Below, piece by piece: positions 43,781 to 52,848 of a DNA stretch of 64,000 nt. A program made the translations under genes and the position numbers. The notes beneath the pieces are model-generated. The model was not told the origin of the DNA, did not search any database, and saw only the letters and a list, made by a program, of their open reading frames with translations. The stretch comes from CALROG01 sp943369755 (GTDB lineage Bacteria; Pseudomonadota; Gammaproteobacteria; Burkholderiales; Burkholderiaceae_C): NCBI GenBank assembly GCA_943369755.1, contig CALROG020000014.1, positions 1-64,000 on the forward strand, written 5' to 3'. Position 1 is the stretch's first letter. Every line of letters starts with the position of its first letter.

Positions 43781-44527
43781 GTGAACCAACTCGATTTCAA
43801 CAACCGCCACGCGGTCATCACCGGCGGCGCCACCGGGCTGGGCTATGCCATTGCGCAGCGCCTGCTGGCCTCGGGCGGCAGCGTGACGCTGTGGGACCGG
43901 GACGAGGCCGGCGCGCACCGGGCCGCAGCCGAGCTGGGCAGCGGCGCCCACGCGGTGGCCGTGGACGTATCGCAACAAGCCAGTGTGGCGGCGGCGGTGC
44001 AGGCCACGTTGCAGCACGCAGGCCGGATCGACGCATTGGTCAACAGCGCGGGCATCACCGGCCCCAATGTCAAGGTTTGGGACTACCCGGTAGACGCCTG
44101 GCGCGCCGTGATCGATGTCAACCTCACCGGCCTGTTCATGTGTTGCCGCGAAGTGGTGCCCCACATGCGCGAGCGCAATTACGGGCGCATCGTCAACATT
44201 GCGTCGGTGGCCGGCAAAGACGGCAACCCCAACGCCAGTGCTTACAGCGCCAGCAAGGCGGCGGTGATGGCGCTGACCAAGTCGCTGGGCAAAGAGTTGG
44301 CCGATACCGGTGTGCGGGTGAACTGCGTCACGCCAGCCGCGGTGAAGACGGCCATTTTTGACCAGATGACGCCTGAACACATTGCCTTCATGCTGTCCAA
44401 GATTCCCATGGGCCGCTTTGGCACACCTGAAGAGGTGGCCGCCCTGGTGGGCTGGCTGTGCACCGAAGACTGTTCTTTTTCCACCGGGGCGGTGTTCGAC
44501 CTTTCCGGTGGCCGCTCCACGTATTGA
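43781..44527 (+). CDS. SDR family NAD(P)-dependent oxidoreductase
   Basis: The 248-residue enzyme begins at GTG 43781. It has GGATGLGYAIA, the NSAGITGPN loop, ASVAGKDGNPNASAYSASKAA with Y155/K159, and a C-terminal TGAVFDLSGGRSTY. It resembles 3-oxoacyl-ACP reductase-like sugar dehydrogenases. It follows the first SDR by 10 bases; one of the pair may oxidise the sugar or lactone precursor. Confidence 0.86.
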   Translation: MNQLDFNNRHAVITGGATGLGYAIAQRLLASGGSVTLWDRDEAGAHRAAAELGSGAHAVAVDVSQQASVAAAVQATLQHAGRIDALVNSAGITGPNVKVWDYPVDAWRAVIDVNLTGLFMCCREVVPHMRERNYGRIVNIASVAGKDGNPNASAYSASKAAVMALTKSLGKELADTGVRVNCVTPAAVKTAIFDQMTPEHIAFMLSKIPMGRFGTPEEVAALVGWLCTEDCSFSTGAVFDLSGGRSTY

Positions 44528-44532
44528 TGAAC

Positions 44533-44610
44533 CACCCCCGAAGCGCCTTCGGCACCTCCCCCTCAAGGGGGCGCGGCCAGCGGCCCGGTAGAGCCGGTTC
44601 CGCGGCCACC
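44533..44610. repeat. GC-rich intergenic repeat with hairpins
   Basis: The interval contains GAAGCGCCTTC and CCCCCTCAAGGGGG short hairpins followed by GC-rich sequence. I recognise this style of element from intergenic regions of Comamonadaceae genomes. It lies within the catabolic operon between the SDR and hydrolase genes. Confidence 0.5.
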
Positions 44611-44647
44611 CCGTGCTTTCCCCTTGTTTTCAAGAAAGGTAATTGAA

Positions 44648-45496
44648 ATGAAACTGGTCCGATATGGCAACCCCGGCAAAGAAAAACCGGGCCTGATTGA
44701 TTCCGAGGGCAAGCTGCGCGATCTGAGCGCCGTGGTCAAAGACATTGGCCCCGATCAGTTGAGCGACGCCGCGCTGGCCAAGCTGCGCAAACTCAAGGCC
44801 GACAAGCTGCCCCTGGTCAAAGGCGCACCGCGAATGGGCTGCCCAGTGGCGGGCGTGGGCAAGTTCATTGCCATTGGCCTGAACTACGCCGACCACGCGG
44901 CCGAATCGGGCGCACCCATCCCCAAGGAGCCCATTGTTTTCATGAAGGCCACCACCTGCATTCAGGGCCCCAACGACCCGGTGATGTTGCCCAAGGGCTC
45001 GGTCAAGAGCGACTGGGAGGTCGAGCTGGGCGTGGTGATCGGCTCGCGCGCTCGTTATGTGACGCAGAAAGACGCGCTGAATTTTGTGGCTGGCTACTGC
45101 ACCATCAACGACGTGAGCGAGCGCGAATTCCAGCTCGAACGCGGCCCGCAGTGGGACAAGGGCAAGGGCTGCGACACCTTCGGCCCGATCGGCCCCTGGC
45201 TGGTGACGCGCGACGAGATAGCCAACGTGCAAAAACTTTCCATGTGGCTGGACCTGAACGGCAAGCGCATGCAGACTGGCAACACCAAAACCATGATCTT
45301 CAGCGTGGCCAGGATCGTCAGCTACGTCAGCCAGTTCATGACGCTAATGCCCGGTGATGTCATCACCACGGGCACGCCGCCCGGCGTGGGCCTGGGGATG
45401 AAGCACCCCGTGTTCTTGAAAAAGGGCGACGTCATGAACCTGGGGATTGAAGGTCTGGGGGACCAGCGGCAGGTGGTGGTGCCGTTCAAGCTGTAA
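44648..45496 (+). CDS. Fumarylacetoacetate hydrolase family protein
   Basis: From ATG 44648, with AAAGG upstream, the 282-residue protein has the FAH blocks IGLNYADHAAESG, SDWEVELGVVIG with metal-binding Glu residues, and TGTPPGVG. Members hydrolyse or decarboxylate diketo acids. Here 2,4-diketo-3-deoxy-L-fuconate or a similar diketo sugar acid is the best-fitting substrate given the neighbouring SDR. Confidence 0.88.
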   Translation: MKLVRYGNPGKEKPGLIDSEGKLRDLSAVVKDIGPDQLSDAALAKLRKLKADKLPLVKGAPRMGCPVAGVGKFIAIGLNYADHAAESGAPIPKEPIVFMKATTCIQGPNDPVMLPKGSVKSDWEVELGVVIGSRARYVTQKDALNFVAGYCTINDVSEREFQLERGPQWDKGKGCDTFGPIGPWLVTRDEIANVQKLSMWLDLNGKRMQTGNTKTMIFSVARIVSYVSQFMTLMPGDVITTGTPPGVGLGMKHPVFLKKGDVMNLGIEGLGDQRQVVVPFKL

Positions 45497-45515
45497 CGAA
45501 CTGACCACCTCCCGC

Positions 45516-45553
45516 AAACCCGCCAGCCCCTTTGTGGGTTCGCGGGTTTTTTT
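45516..45553 (+). terminator. Rho-independent terminator of the sugar-acid operon
   Basis: AAACCCGC (45516-45523) pairs with GCGGGTTT (45542-45549) and a run of T follows to 45552. It lies 20 bases after the hydrolase stop. Confidence 0.8.
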
Positions 45554-45661
45554 GAGCAGTCCGAAAAATTGCGAGGGTAAACCCGGCCAGTCGCTAGAAG
45601 GGCATCTCTAGAAAAAATTCTCCAACGTCACGTGACAGACTTCGAAGTCATGCAAAATAGC

Positions 45662-45673
45662 ACGACCGTTCGT
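45662..45673. promoter_or_regulatory. Inverted repeat before the TetR gene, possible operator
   Basis: ACGA-CCGT-TCGT is an inverted repeat 18 bases before the TetR ATG. A second perfect palindrome, GTCACGTGAC, lies at 45627-45636. Either could be a TetR-type operator controlling the regulator and its downstream beta-oxidation genes. Confidence 0.45.
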
Positions 45674-45690
45674 TTTATTCCGCATCCAAT

Positions 45691-46398
45691 ATGTCTGTCA
45701 CTGAATTGCCCGTCAAGAACCCGCGCCCCGGTGGCCGTGATGGCCGGGCCCTGCAAAAGGGCCAGCAGACCAAGGCCGCTATTGTTGATGCCGCGCTGGG
45801 CCTGGCGACCCAAATCGGGCTGGAAGGCCTGAGCATTGGCGCGCTGGCTGAGGTCACGCAGATGAGCAAGTCGGGCGTGTTTGCCCACTTTGGCTCGCGT
45901 GAAGAGCTGCAGATTTCCGTCATTCGTGAATACCACACCCGCTTTGAAGACGAGGTGTTTTACCCCGCCATGAGCCAGGCGCGCGGCCTGCCGCGGCTGC
46001 GCGCGCTGTTTGACAACTGGATGAAGCGGACCTCGGTCGAGATTGACTCCGGTTGCATTTACATCAGCGGCGCGGTCGAGTTTGACGACCGTGCCGGCCC
46101 GGTGCGCGACGCGCTGGCCAGCTCGGTCATGACCTGGCATGCCGCCATGAAGCGCTCACTGACGGTGGCCAAGCAAGAGGGCCACTTGCGCAGTGACGTT
46201 GAAGAAGAGCAGATGCTGTTTGAAATCCACGGCCTGATCCTGGCGCTGCACTATGAGGCCCGCTTCCTCAAGAACCCCGGCTCCATCGAGCGCGCCCGGC
46301 GCGGCTTCGACAACATTCTGCGGCTGTACGGCGCTGACGCACCGGCCGCGAGCAAGTCCCCCAAATCCAACCGTTCCACCAAAAGCGTCAAGGAGTAA
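45691..46398 (+). CDS. TetR/AcrR family regulator of the beta-oxidation operon
   Basis: The 235-residue protein has a TetR helix-turn-helix (IVDAALGLATQIGLEGLSIGALAEVTQMSKSGVFAHFGSREEL, about 31-73, shown here only as landmarks) and a ligand domain. It is followed six bases later by an acyl-CoA dehydrogenase gene, so acyl-CoA is the likely effector. Confidence 0.9.
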   Translation: MSVTELPVKNPRPGGRDGRALQKGQQTKAAIVDAALGLATQIGLEGLSIGALAEVTQMSKSGVFAHFGSREELQISVIREYHTRFEDEVFYPAMSQARGLPRLRALFDNWMKRTSVEIDSGCIYISGAVEFDDRAGPVRDALASSVMTWHAAMKRSLTVAKQEGHLRSDVEEEQMLFEIHGLILALHYEARFLKNPGSIERARRGFDNILRLYGADAPAASKSPKSNRSTKSVKE

Positions 46399-46404
46399 TC
46401 GACG

Positions 46405-48201
46405 ATGCCCAGCTACACCCCCCCCCTGCGCGACATGCAGTTTGTGATGCACGAGGTGCTCAAGGTCACTGACGAGCTCAAGCCCGTGGCGCGCTATGCC
46501 GACATTGATGCCGACACCATGAACGCGGTGCTGGAAGAGGGCGGCAAGTTCGCCGCCGAAGTGATCTTCCCGCTGAACATGAGCGGCGACGAAGAAGGCT
46601 GCAAACTGGACCGCACTACCCATGCAGTGACCACGCCCAAGGGCTTCAAGGCAGCGTACGACAAATACGTGGAAGGCGGCTGGCCCGGCCTGAGCGGTGA
46701 CACGGAATACGGCGGCCAGGGCCTGCCGCTGGTGGTGAACCAGTGCTTCTACGAAATGCTCAACAGCGCCAACCAGGCCTGGACGATGTACCCCGGCCTG
46801 ACGCACGGCGCACACGCCGCGCTGCACACCCACGGCACAGACGAGCAAAAGGCCACCTATCTCAAGAAGATGACCACCGGCGAATGGACCGGCACCATGT
46901 GCCTGACCGAGCCGCATTGCGGTACCGACCTGGGCCTGATGCGCACCAAGGCAGAGCCCCAGGCCGATGGCAGCTACCGCATCACCGGCCAGAAGATATT
47001 CATCTCGGCCGGTGAGCACGACATGGCCGACAACATCATTCACCTGGTGTTGGCCCGCGTGACCGATGCGCCCCCCGGCATCAAGGGCGTGAGCCTGTTC
47101 ATTGTGCCCAAGTTCAACGTCAACAAGGACGGCAGCCTGGGTGAGCGCAACGGCATCTACTGCGGGGGCCTGGAGCACAAGATGGGCATCCACGGCAACG
47201 CCACCGCCCAGATGGTGCTGGATGGCGCCGTGGGCACCATGGTCGGCCAGCCCAACAAGGGCATGCAGGGCATGTTCGTGATGATGAACGCCGCCCGCCT
47301 GGGCGTGGGCAACCAGTCGCTGGGCCTGACCGAAGTGGCCTACCAAAATGCCCTGGCCTATGCCAAAGACCGCATCCAGATGCGCTCACTCAGTGGCCCC
47401 AAGGCCAAAGACAAACCGGCCGACCCGATCATCGTGCACCCCGACGTGCGCAAGATGCTGCTGACCGCCAAGGCCTATGCGGAAGGCGGCCGGGCGTTGG
47501 CCATTTACTGTGCCGTGCTGCTGGACAAAGAGCACTACCACGCAGACGAAAAGGTTCGCAAGGACAGCGGCGAAATGCTGTCGCTGCTCACGCCCATCGT
47601 CAAGGCCTTCCTGACCGACAACGGCCACATTTCCACCAATGCCTGCCTGCAGGTTTTTGGCGGCCACGGCTTCATCAAGGAGTGGGGCATGGAGCAGTTT
47701 GTGCGCGACAACCGCATCAACCTGATCTATGAAGGCACCAACACCATCCAGAGCCTGGACTTGCTGGGCCGAAAGGTGCTGGGCAACAACGGCGCCACGC
47801 TGGCCAAGTTCGGCAAGCTGGTGGGCGCACTGGTCGCCGAAGAAGGCGTGAACGAAAAGATGGCGGAATTCATCAACCCGCTGGCCTACCTGGGCGAGCA
47901 GATGACCAAGTTCACCACCGAAATTGGCTTCAAGGGCTTTCAGAACGCCGACGAAGTGGGTGCCGCTGCAGTGGACTATCTGCGCGTGGCCGGGCACCTG
48001 GTGTTTGGCTACTTCTGGGCCCGCATGGCCCAGGTGGCGCTGCGTGAAATCGCGGCCGGCAACACCGACCCGTTCTATGTGGGCAAGCTGCAGACCGCCC
48101 GTTTTTACTTCGCCAAGCTGTTCCCTGAAACCGCCACGCTGATGCGCACCGCCCGTGCGGGCAGCAAGGTGTTGATGGACACAGACGCTGCTTTGGCCTG
48201 A
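46405..48201 (+). CDS. Acyl-CoA dehydrogenase with extended C-terminal domain
   Basis: The 598-residue flavoprotein has the ACAD blocks CLTEPHCGTDLGLM, QKIFISAGEHD and IYEGTNTIQSLDLLGRKV with catalytic Glu443. The additional 150-residue helical C-terminal region is typical of the DmdC/phenylacyl-CoA dehydrogenase-like group. It catalyses the first oxidation in beta-oxidation. Chain length preference cannot be read. Confidence 0.92.
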   Translation: MPSYTPPLRDMQFVMHEVLKVTDELKPVARYADIDADTMNAVLEEGGKFAAEVIFPLNMSGDEEGCKLDRTTHAVTTPKGFKAAYDKYVEGGWPGLSGDTEYGGQGLPLVVNQCFYEMLNSANQAWTMYPGLTHGAHAALHTHGTDEQKATYLKKMTTGEWTGTMCLTEPHCGTDLGLMRTKAEPQADGSYRITGQKIFISAGEHDMADNIIHLVLARVTDAPPGIKGVSLFIVPKFNVNKDGSLGERNGIYCGGLEHKMGIHGNATAQMVLDGAVGTMVGQPNKGMQGMFVMMNAARLGVGNQSLGLTEVAYQNALAYAKDRIQMRSLSGPKAKDKPADPIIVHPDVRKMLLTAKAYAEGGRALAIYCAVLLDKEHYHADEKVRKDSGEMLSLLTPIVKAFLTDNGHISTNACLQVFGGHGFIKEWGMEQFVRDNRINLIYEGTNTIQSLDLLGRKVLGNNGATLAKFGKLVGALVAEEGVNEKMAEFINPLAYLGEQMTKFTTEIGFKGFQNADEVGAAAVDYLRVAGHLVFGYFWARMAQVALREIAAGNTDPFYVGKLQTARFYFAKLFPETATLMRTARAGSKVLMDTDAALA

Positions 48202-48223
48202 AGTTTCAAGGCAAATCACATGG

Positions 48224-48266
48224 GAGCCCTCATGAAACAATCGCTTGCCACTATCATTTTCATAGC
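48224..48266 (+). repeat. Dispersed palindromic repeat, copy F (start codon and signal peptide of the DUF2147 gene)
   Basis: The plus strand reads AGCCCTCATGAAACAA, TCGCTTGCC, ACTATCATTTTCATAGC. The ATG of the following gene is the repeat's own CATG, and the repeat encodes MKQSLATIIFIA, most of the signal peptide. Confidence 0.65.
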
Positions 48267-48660
48267 AACTGCGATCACGGCCCAAGCCCAGGTAACGCCG
48301 GTGGGACTGTGGCGCAACATTGACGACAAGACCGGCGAGGCAAAAGCCGAGATTCGCATTGTTGAAGGTGCCGCAGGCCTGGTCGGCAAGATCGAGCGAG
48401 CGCTTGCGACCGGCGGCGACCCGCTGTGCAACGAATGCACCGACGAGCGCAAAGGCAAGCCCAAAGTGGGCATGGAGATCATTCGGGGTGCGCGCCAGGC
48501 AGAAGGCAAAAACGTTTGGGAAAGCGGCAAGATTCTGGACCCCGAGAACGGCCGCGAGTACACCTTGCGTCTCACACCGATAGACGCCGGCAAGAAGCTG
48601 GAAGTGCGCGGTTCGTTCGGCCCGTTTGGCCGCACGCAAACCTGGATTCGCGTCCAGTAA
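48232..48660 (+). CDS. DUF2147 secreted protein
   Basis: The 142-residue protein starts at ATG 48232 with GGGAG five bases upstream (an ATG at 48220 is less well placed). It has a signal peptide ending AQA, then VGLWRNIDDKTGEAKAEIRI and a lipocalin-like small beta-barrel expected for DUF2147. It contains a CNECTD pair of cysteines. Its function is unknown, but it is embedded in the beta-oxidation operon. Confidence 0.85.
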   Translation: MKQSLATIIFIATAITAQAQVTPVGLWRNIDDKTGEAKAEIRIVEGAAGLVGKIERALATGGDPLCNECTDERKGKPKVGMEIIRGARQAEGKNVWESGKILDPENGREYTLRLTPIDAGKKLEVRGSFGPFGRTQTWIRVQ

Positions 48661-48677
48661 ACCAACAGGAACAAGAA

Positions 48678-51077
48678 ATGTCCCGATTCAACGTGAAGAA
48701 AGTCGCCGTGCTCGGCGCAGGCGTGATGGGCGCGCAGATTGCTGCGCACCTGGTCAACGTCAAAGTGCCGGTGGTGTTGTTTGACCTGCCCGCAAAAGAG
48801 GGGCCAAAAAACGGCATTGTTACCAGAGCCGTCGAAGGCTTGAAGCAGCTCAAGCCGTCACCGCTGAGCGTGCCGGAAGACGCGGCGCTGATCGGCCAGG
48901 CCAATTATGAAGAGCATATGGAGCAGCTCAAAGACTGCGACCTGATCATCGAGGCCATTGCCGAGCGCATGGACTGGAAGCTGGACCTGTACAAAAAAAT
49001 TGCGCCCTTCATCGCGCCGCATGCGATTGTTGCGTCCAACACTTCGGGCCTGAGCATCACCAAACTCAGTGAAGCATTGCCTGAAGAGATCAAGCCGCGC
49101 TTTTGCGGCATCCATTTCTTCAATCCGCCGCGCTACATGTACCTGGTGGAGCTGATCAACACACCCACCACCGACGCCCACATCCTGGACGACCTGGAGA
49201 CTTTTGTCACCAGTGGCCTGGGCAAAGGCGTGGTGCGCGCCAAAGACACGCCCAACTTCATTGCCAACCGGGTCGGCATTGCCGGCATGCTGGCCACCAT
49301 GAAAGAGGTGGAAAACTTTGGCCTGACCTTTGACGTGGTGGACGACCTGACGGGCAAGAAGCTGGGCCGTGCCTCCAGCGGCACCTTCCGCACCGCCGAC
49401 GTGGTGGGCCTGGACACCATGGCCCATGTGGTCAAGACCTTGCAGGACAACCTGAACGCCGACACTGATCCGTTCTACGCCAGCTTTGGCACGCCCGAAG
49501 TGCTCAAGACGCTGCTGGAGATGGGCAATCTTGGCCAGAAGGCCAAGGCGGGGTTTTACAAAAAGGTGGGCCGCGATGTGCTGCGCTTTGACCTTGCCAG
49601 CAAAGACTATGTACCCGCCGGTGAAAAGGCCGACGAGGTTTATGGCCGCATGCTCAAGAAGCCGCCGGCCGAGCGGCTGAAGCTGTTGCGCCATGCCGAA
49701 GGCGCACAGGGTCAGTTTCTCTGGGCCATCATTCGCAACAGCTTTCACTACGCAGCGGTGCACCTGGCCAGCATCGCCGACACGGCTCGCGACGTTGACT
49801 TTGCCATGCGCTGGGGCTTTGGCATGAAGCAAGGCCCGTTCGAGCTCTGGCAAGAGGCTGGATGGCTTGAAGTGGCGAAGATGATCCAGGAAGACATTGA
49901 CGCCGGCAAAGCGCTCAGCAAAGCACCATTGCCCGCCTGGGTGTTCAAGGGGCCGGTGGCCGACGCTGGCGGTGTGCATCAGCCACAGGGCTCGTGGAAC
50001 CCTAGCACCGGAAAATTTGAACCCAAGCGGGTGTTGCCGGTGTACCAGCGTCAGCACTTCCCCGAAGCAGTGCTGGGCAGCCAGGCTGTTGGCTTCGAGG
50101 TGGCGGGCAAGACGCTGCACGAAGACGCCGCCATTCGCCTCTGGACGCTTGATGACCAGGTGCTGATTGCCAGCATCAAGACCAAGATGCATGCCATCAG
50201 CCCAGAGGTGGCCGAGGGCCTGCAACTGGCGGTTGACATGGCCGAGCGAGACTACCAGGGCGTGGTGATCTGGTCGGGCGACGACCCGTTCAGTGTGGGC
50301 GCCGATTTGCAGGCCATGCTGCCCGCGTTCATTGCGGTCGGTGTGAGCGCGATTGACGAGGCCGAGCATCATCTTCAGCAGACCATGTTGCGCTTGCGTT
50401 ATGCCAATGTGCCGGTCATCGCCGCGATTCGCGGCATGGCGCTGGGTGGCGGTTGCGAGATTGCGGTCCACAGCGCCCGGCGCGTGGTGGCGATGGAAAG
50501 CTACATCGGGCTGGTTGAAGTGGGGGTCGGTCTGGTGCCCGGCGCTGGCGGCCTGACCTACATTGCACGGCGCGCGGCCGAGGCTGTGGCCGCGTCTACC
50601 GACAAGGACATCCTGAAGTGCCTGACCGAAGGCTTCACCGCTGCGGCCATGGCCAAGGTCGGTACCAGCGCCATTGAAAGCCGCAAGCTGGGCTATGTGC
50701 TGGACAGCGACTTGATCGTGCCCAACAAGGACGAACTGCTGTTTGTGGCCATCAACGAAGCCCGCGCCATGTTCACCGCCGGTTACCGCCCGCCGCACCG
50801 CCGCCCGTTCCCGGTGGCAGGGCGCAATGGCAAGGCCACGATCCAGGGTCAGCTGGTCAACATGCGCGACGGTGGCTTCATCAGCCAGCACGACTTTCAC
50901 ATTGCCAGCCTGATTGCCGGTGTGGTGACCGGTGGCGACGTGGACGCCAACACCCTGGTGACCGAGGAGTACCTGATGGCGCTGGAGCGCAAGGCGTTCT
51001 GTGCGCTGCTGACCCACCCCAAGACGCAAGAACGCATCATGGGCATGCTGTCCACCGGCAAACCGGTGAGGAATTGA
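48678..51077 (+). CDS. 3-hydroxyacyl-CoA dehydrogenase/enoyl-CoA hydratase fusion (FadN-type order)
   Basis: The 799-residue protein begins MSRFNVKKVAVLGAGVMGAQ, so the NAD-binding dehydrogenase comes first (about 5-300, with IHFFNPPRYMYLVEL and its catalytic His). The hydratase/crotonase domain lies at about 490-690 (IRGMALGGGCEIAVHSARRVVA). This order is the reverse of E. coli FadB and matches B. subtilis FadN and related proteins. It performs the second and third steps of beta-oxidation. The longer open frame upstream is antisense noise over the DUF2147 gene. Confidence 0.94.
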   Translation: MSRFNVKKVAVLGAGVMGAQIAAHLVNVKVPVVLFDLPAKEGPKNGIVTRAVEGLKQLKPSPLSVPEDAALIGQANYEEHMEQLKDCDLIIEAIAERMDWKLDLYKKIAPFIAPHAIVASNTSGLSITKLSEALPEEIKPRFCGIHFFNPPRYMYLVELINTPTTDAHILDDLETFVTSGLGKGVVRAKDTPNFIANRVGIAGMLATMKEVENFGLTFDVVDDLTGKKLGRASSGTFRTADVVGLDTMAHVVKTLQDNLNADTDPFYASFGTPEVLKTLLEMGNLGQKAKAGFYKKVGRDVLRFDLASKDYVPAGEKADEVYGRMLKKPPAERLKLLRHAEGAQGQFLWAIIRNSFHYAAVHLASIADTARDVDFAMRWGFGMKQGPFELWQEAGWLEVAKMIQEDIDAGKALSKAPLPAWVFKGPVADAGGVHQPQGSWNPSTGKFEPKRVLPVYQRQHFPEAVLGSQAVGFEVAGKTLHEDAAIRLWTLDDQVLIASIKTKMHAISPEVAEGLQLAVDMAERDYQGVVIWSGDDPFSVGADLQAMLPAFIAVGVSAIDEAEHHLQQTMLRLRYANVPVIAAIRGMALGGGCEIAVHSARRVVAMESYIGLVEVGVGLVPGAGGLTYIARRAAEAVAASTDKDILKCLTEGFTAAAMAKVGTSAIESRKLGYVLDSDLIVPNKDELLFVAINEARAMFTAGYRPPHRRPFPVAGRNGKATIQGQLVNMRDGGFISQHDFHIASLIAGVVTGGDVDANTLVTEEYLMALERKAFCALLTHPKTQERIMGMLSTGKPVRN

Positions 51078-51583
51078 TGAACACCGCGCCCAACCGTTTG
51101 CAGCGCCAGCTTGAGCGCTTGATCGAGGCACCGGCTTTTTTGCGCCCCTGGGTGCAGAACCTGGTGCTGCGCCGGGCGGTGCCCTTCACCGGTACGGCCC
51201 GGCTGAAGTTCGTGGAAATGTCGCCTGCGCGGGTGACTGTTGCGCTGGACAACGAACCCAGGGTGCAGAACCACATCGGCGGCATTCATGCCTCGGCCAT
51301 GAACCTGTTGGCCGAGACGGCCACCGGCATGGTGGTGGGCATGAATGTGCGCGACGACTGCATTCCGCTGGCCAAAGAGCTGAAGATGGCGTTCAAAAAA
51401 CGCGCTACCGGTGCTATGCGCGCCGTGGCCACGCTGTCTGACGAGCAGCGCGCCGCGATGCAGGCCAGCGACAAGGGTGAAGTGAATGTATCGGTCAGCG
51501 TGACCGACGAGGCCGGCATCAATCCGGTGGAATGTGAATTTATCTGGGCCTGGATTCCATCCACGCCCCGCAAAGGAGTCTGA
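51077..51583 (+). CDS. DUF4442 hotdog-fold thioesterase-like protein
   Basis: The 168-residue protein starts at ATG 51077, overlapping the previous stop by one base (TGATG). It shows the hotdog block NHIGGIHASAMNLLAETATGM and is typical of DUF4442/PaaI-like thioesterases. It sits between the FadN-type and thiolase genes, where it may release acyl-CoA. Confidence 0.86.
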   Translation: MNTAPNRLQRQLERLIEAPAFLRPWVQNLVLRRAVPFTGTARLKFVEMSPARVTVALDNEPRVQNHIGGIHASAMNLLAETATGMVVGMNVRDDCIPLAKELKMAFKKRATGAMRAVATLSDEQRAAMQASDKGEVNVSVSVTDEAGINPVECEFIWAWIPSTPRKGV

Positions 51584-51585
51584 TC

Positions 51586-52794
51586 ATGACCAAACAAGTC
51601 CAGGAAGCCTACATCGTTGCCGCCACCCGCACGCCCATCGGGCGCTCGCACCGTGGCTACTTCCGCAATACCCGGCCCGACGAATTGCTGGCCACCGCGT
51701 TGCGCGCGGCGCTGGCCCAGGTCCCGGGCCTTGACCCGGCGACCATTGAAGACGTGATTTGCGGTTGCGCCATTCCAGAAGCCGCACAAGGCCTGAACGT
51801 GGCGCGCATTGGCGCGGTGCTGGCGGGGCTGCCCAAGAGCGTGGGCGGCATTACCGTCAACCGCTTTTGTGCGTCCGGCCTGTCGGCGGTGCAGATGGCG
51901 GCTGACCGCATCCGCGTGGGCGAGGCCGACGTGATGATTGCGGCAGGCACCGAGAGCATGAGCATGGTGCCTATGATGGGCAACTCACCCAGCCTGTCGC
52001 CCAACATCTTCAGCAACCCCGACGACATTGAAAGCTATGGCATTGCCTATGGCATGGGCCTGACCGCCGAGAAAGTGGCCCAGCAGTGGAAGGTGAGCCG
52101 CGAGGCGCAGGACGAATTTGCCTACCACTCGCACATGAAGGCGATTGCCGCCATGAAGGCGGGTGAATTCACCAGCGAAATCACGCCGGTGGACGTGGCC
52201 GAGCGGCAGCTTGATCTGGATAGCGCCGAGGTCGCGGTCAGCACCCGCACGGTGAGCCTTGACGAAGGTGCCCGGCCCGACACCACGGTGCAAGGCCTGG
52301 CCAAACTGCGCACCGTGTTCGCCGCACGTGGCAGCGTGACAGCGGGCAACAGCTCGCAAACCTCTGACGGCGCCGGCGCACTGATTCTTGCCAGCGAGTC
52401 GGCGGTGAAGCGCTTTGGCCTGAAGCCGCTGGCGCGCTTTGTCAGCTACGCCAGCCGGGGCGTGCCGCCGCACATCATGGGCATTGGCCCCATTGAAGCC
52501 ATACCGGCGGCGCTGCGCTATGCCGGCCTGAAGCATGACGACATCGACTGGTTCGAACTGAACGAGGCCTTTGCGGCGCAGTCGCTGGCGGTCATCAACA
52601 CCTTGGGCCTGAACTCGGCCAAGGTCAACCCCATGGGTGGTGCCATTGCGCTGGGCCACCCGCTGGGGGCCACCGGCGCTATCCGCTCGGCGACAGTGAT
52701 TCATGCGCTGCAACGCAAGAATCTGAAGTACGGCATGGTCACCATGTGCGTGGGAATGGGGCAGGGTGCGGCAGGCATTTTTGAACGCGTCTGA
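51586..52794 (+). CDS. Acetyl-CoA acyltransferase (thiolase)
   Basis: The 402-residue thiolase has nucleophile C95 in NRFCASG, H358 in LGHPLGATG and C388 in CVGMGQG. It cleaves 3-ketoacyl-CoA in the last step of beta-oxidation. It begins two bases after the preceding stop and is followed by a terminator. Confidence 0.95.
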   Translation: MTKQVQEAYIVAATRTPIGRSHRGYFRNTRPDELLATALRAALAQVPGLDPATIEDVICGCAIPEAAQGLNVARIGAVLAGLPKSVGGITVNRFCASGLSAVQMAADRIRVGEADVMIAAGTESMSMVPMMGNSPSLSPNIFSNPDDIESYGIAYGMGLTAEKVAQQWKVSREAQDEFAYHSHMKAIAAMKAGEFTSEITPVDVAERQLDLDSAEVAVSTRTVSLDEGARPDTTVQGLAKLRTVFAARGSVTAGNSSQTSDGAGALILASESAVKRFGLKPLARFVSYASRGVPPHIMGIGPIEAIPAALRYAGLKHDDIDWFELNEAFAAQSLAVINTLGLNSAKVNPMGGAIALGHPLGATGAIRSATVIHALQRKNLKYGMVTMCVGMGQGAAGIFERV

Positions 52795-52809
52795 GCGGCC
52801 TTTGTCTGG

Positions 52810-52832
52810 AGCCACCCTCGGGTGGCTTTTTT
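52810..52832 (+). terminator. Rho-independent terminator after the thiolase gene
   Basis: AGCCACCC and GGGTGGCT form an 8-base stem with a two-base apex gap and are followed by TTTTT. Confidence 0.85.
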
Positions 52833-52848
52833 GATCCGGAGACCTGAT

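Noticed and set aside
48858..51131. A 757-codon reverse-strand open frame opposite the FadN-type gene
   Set aside because: It is a codon-bias shadow; the plus strand encodes a complete, motif-bearing beta-oxidation enzyme.
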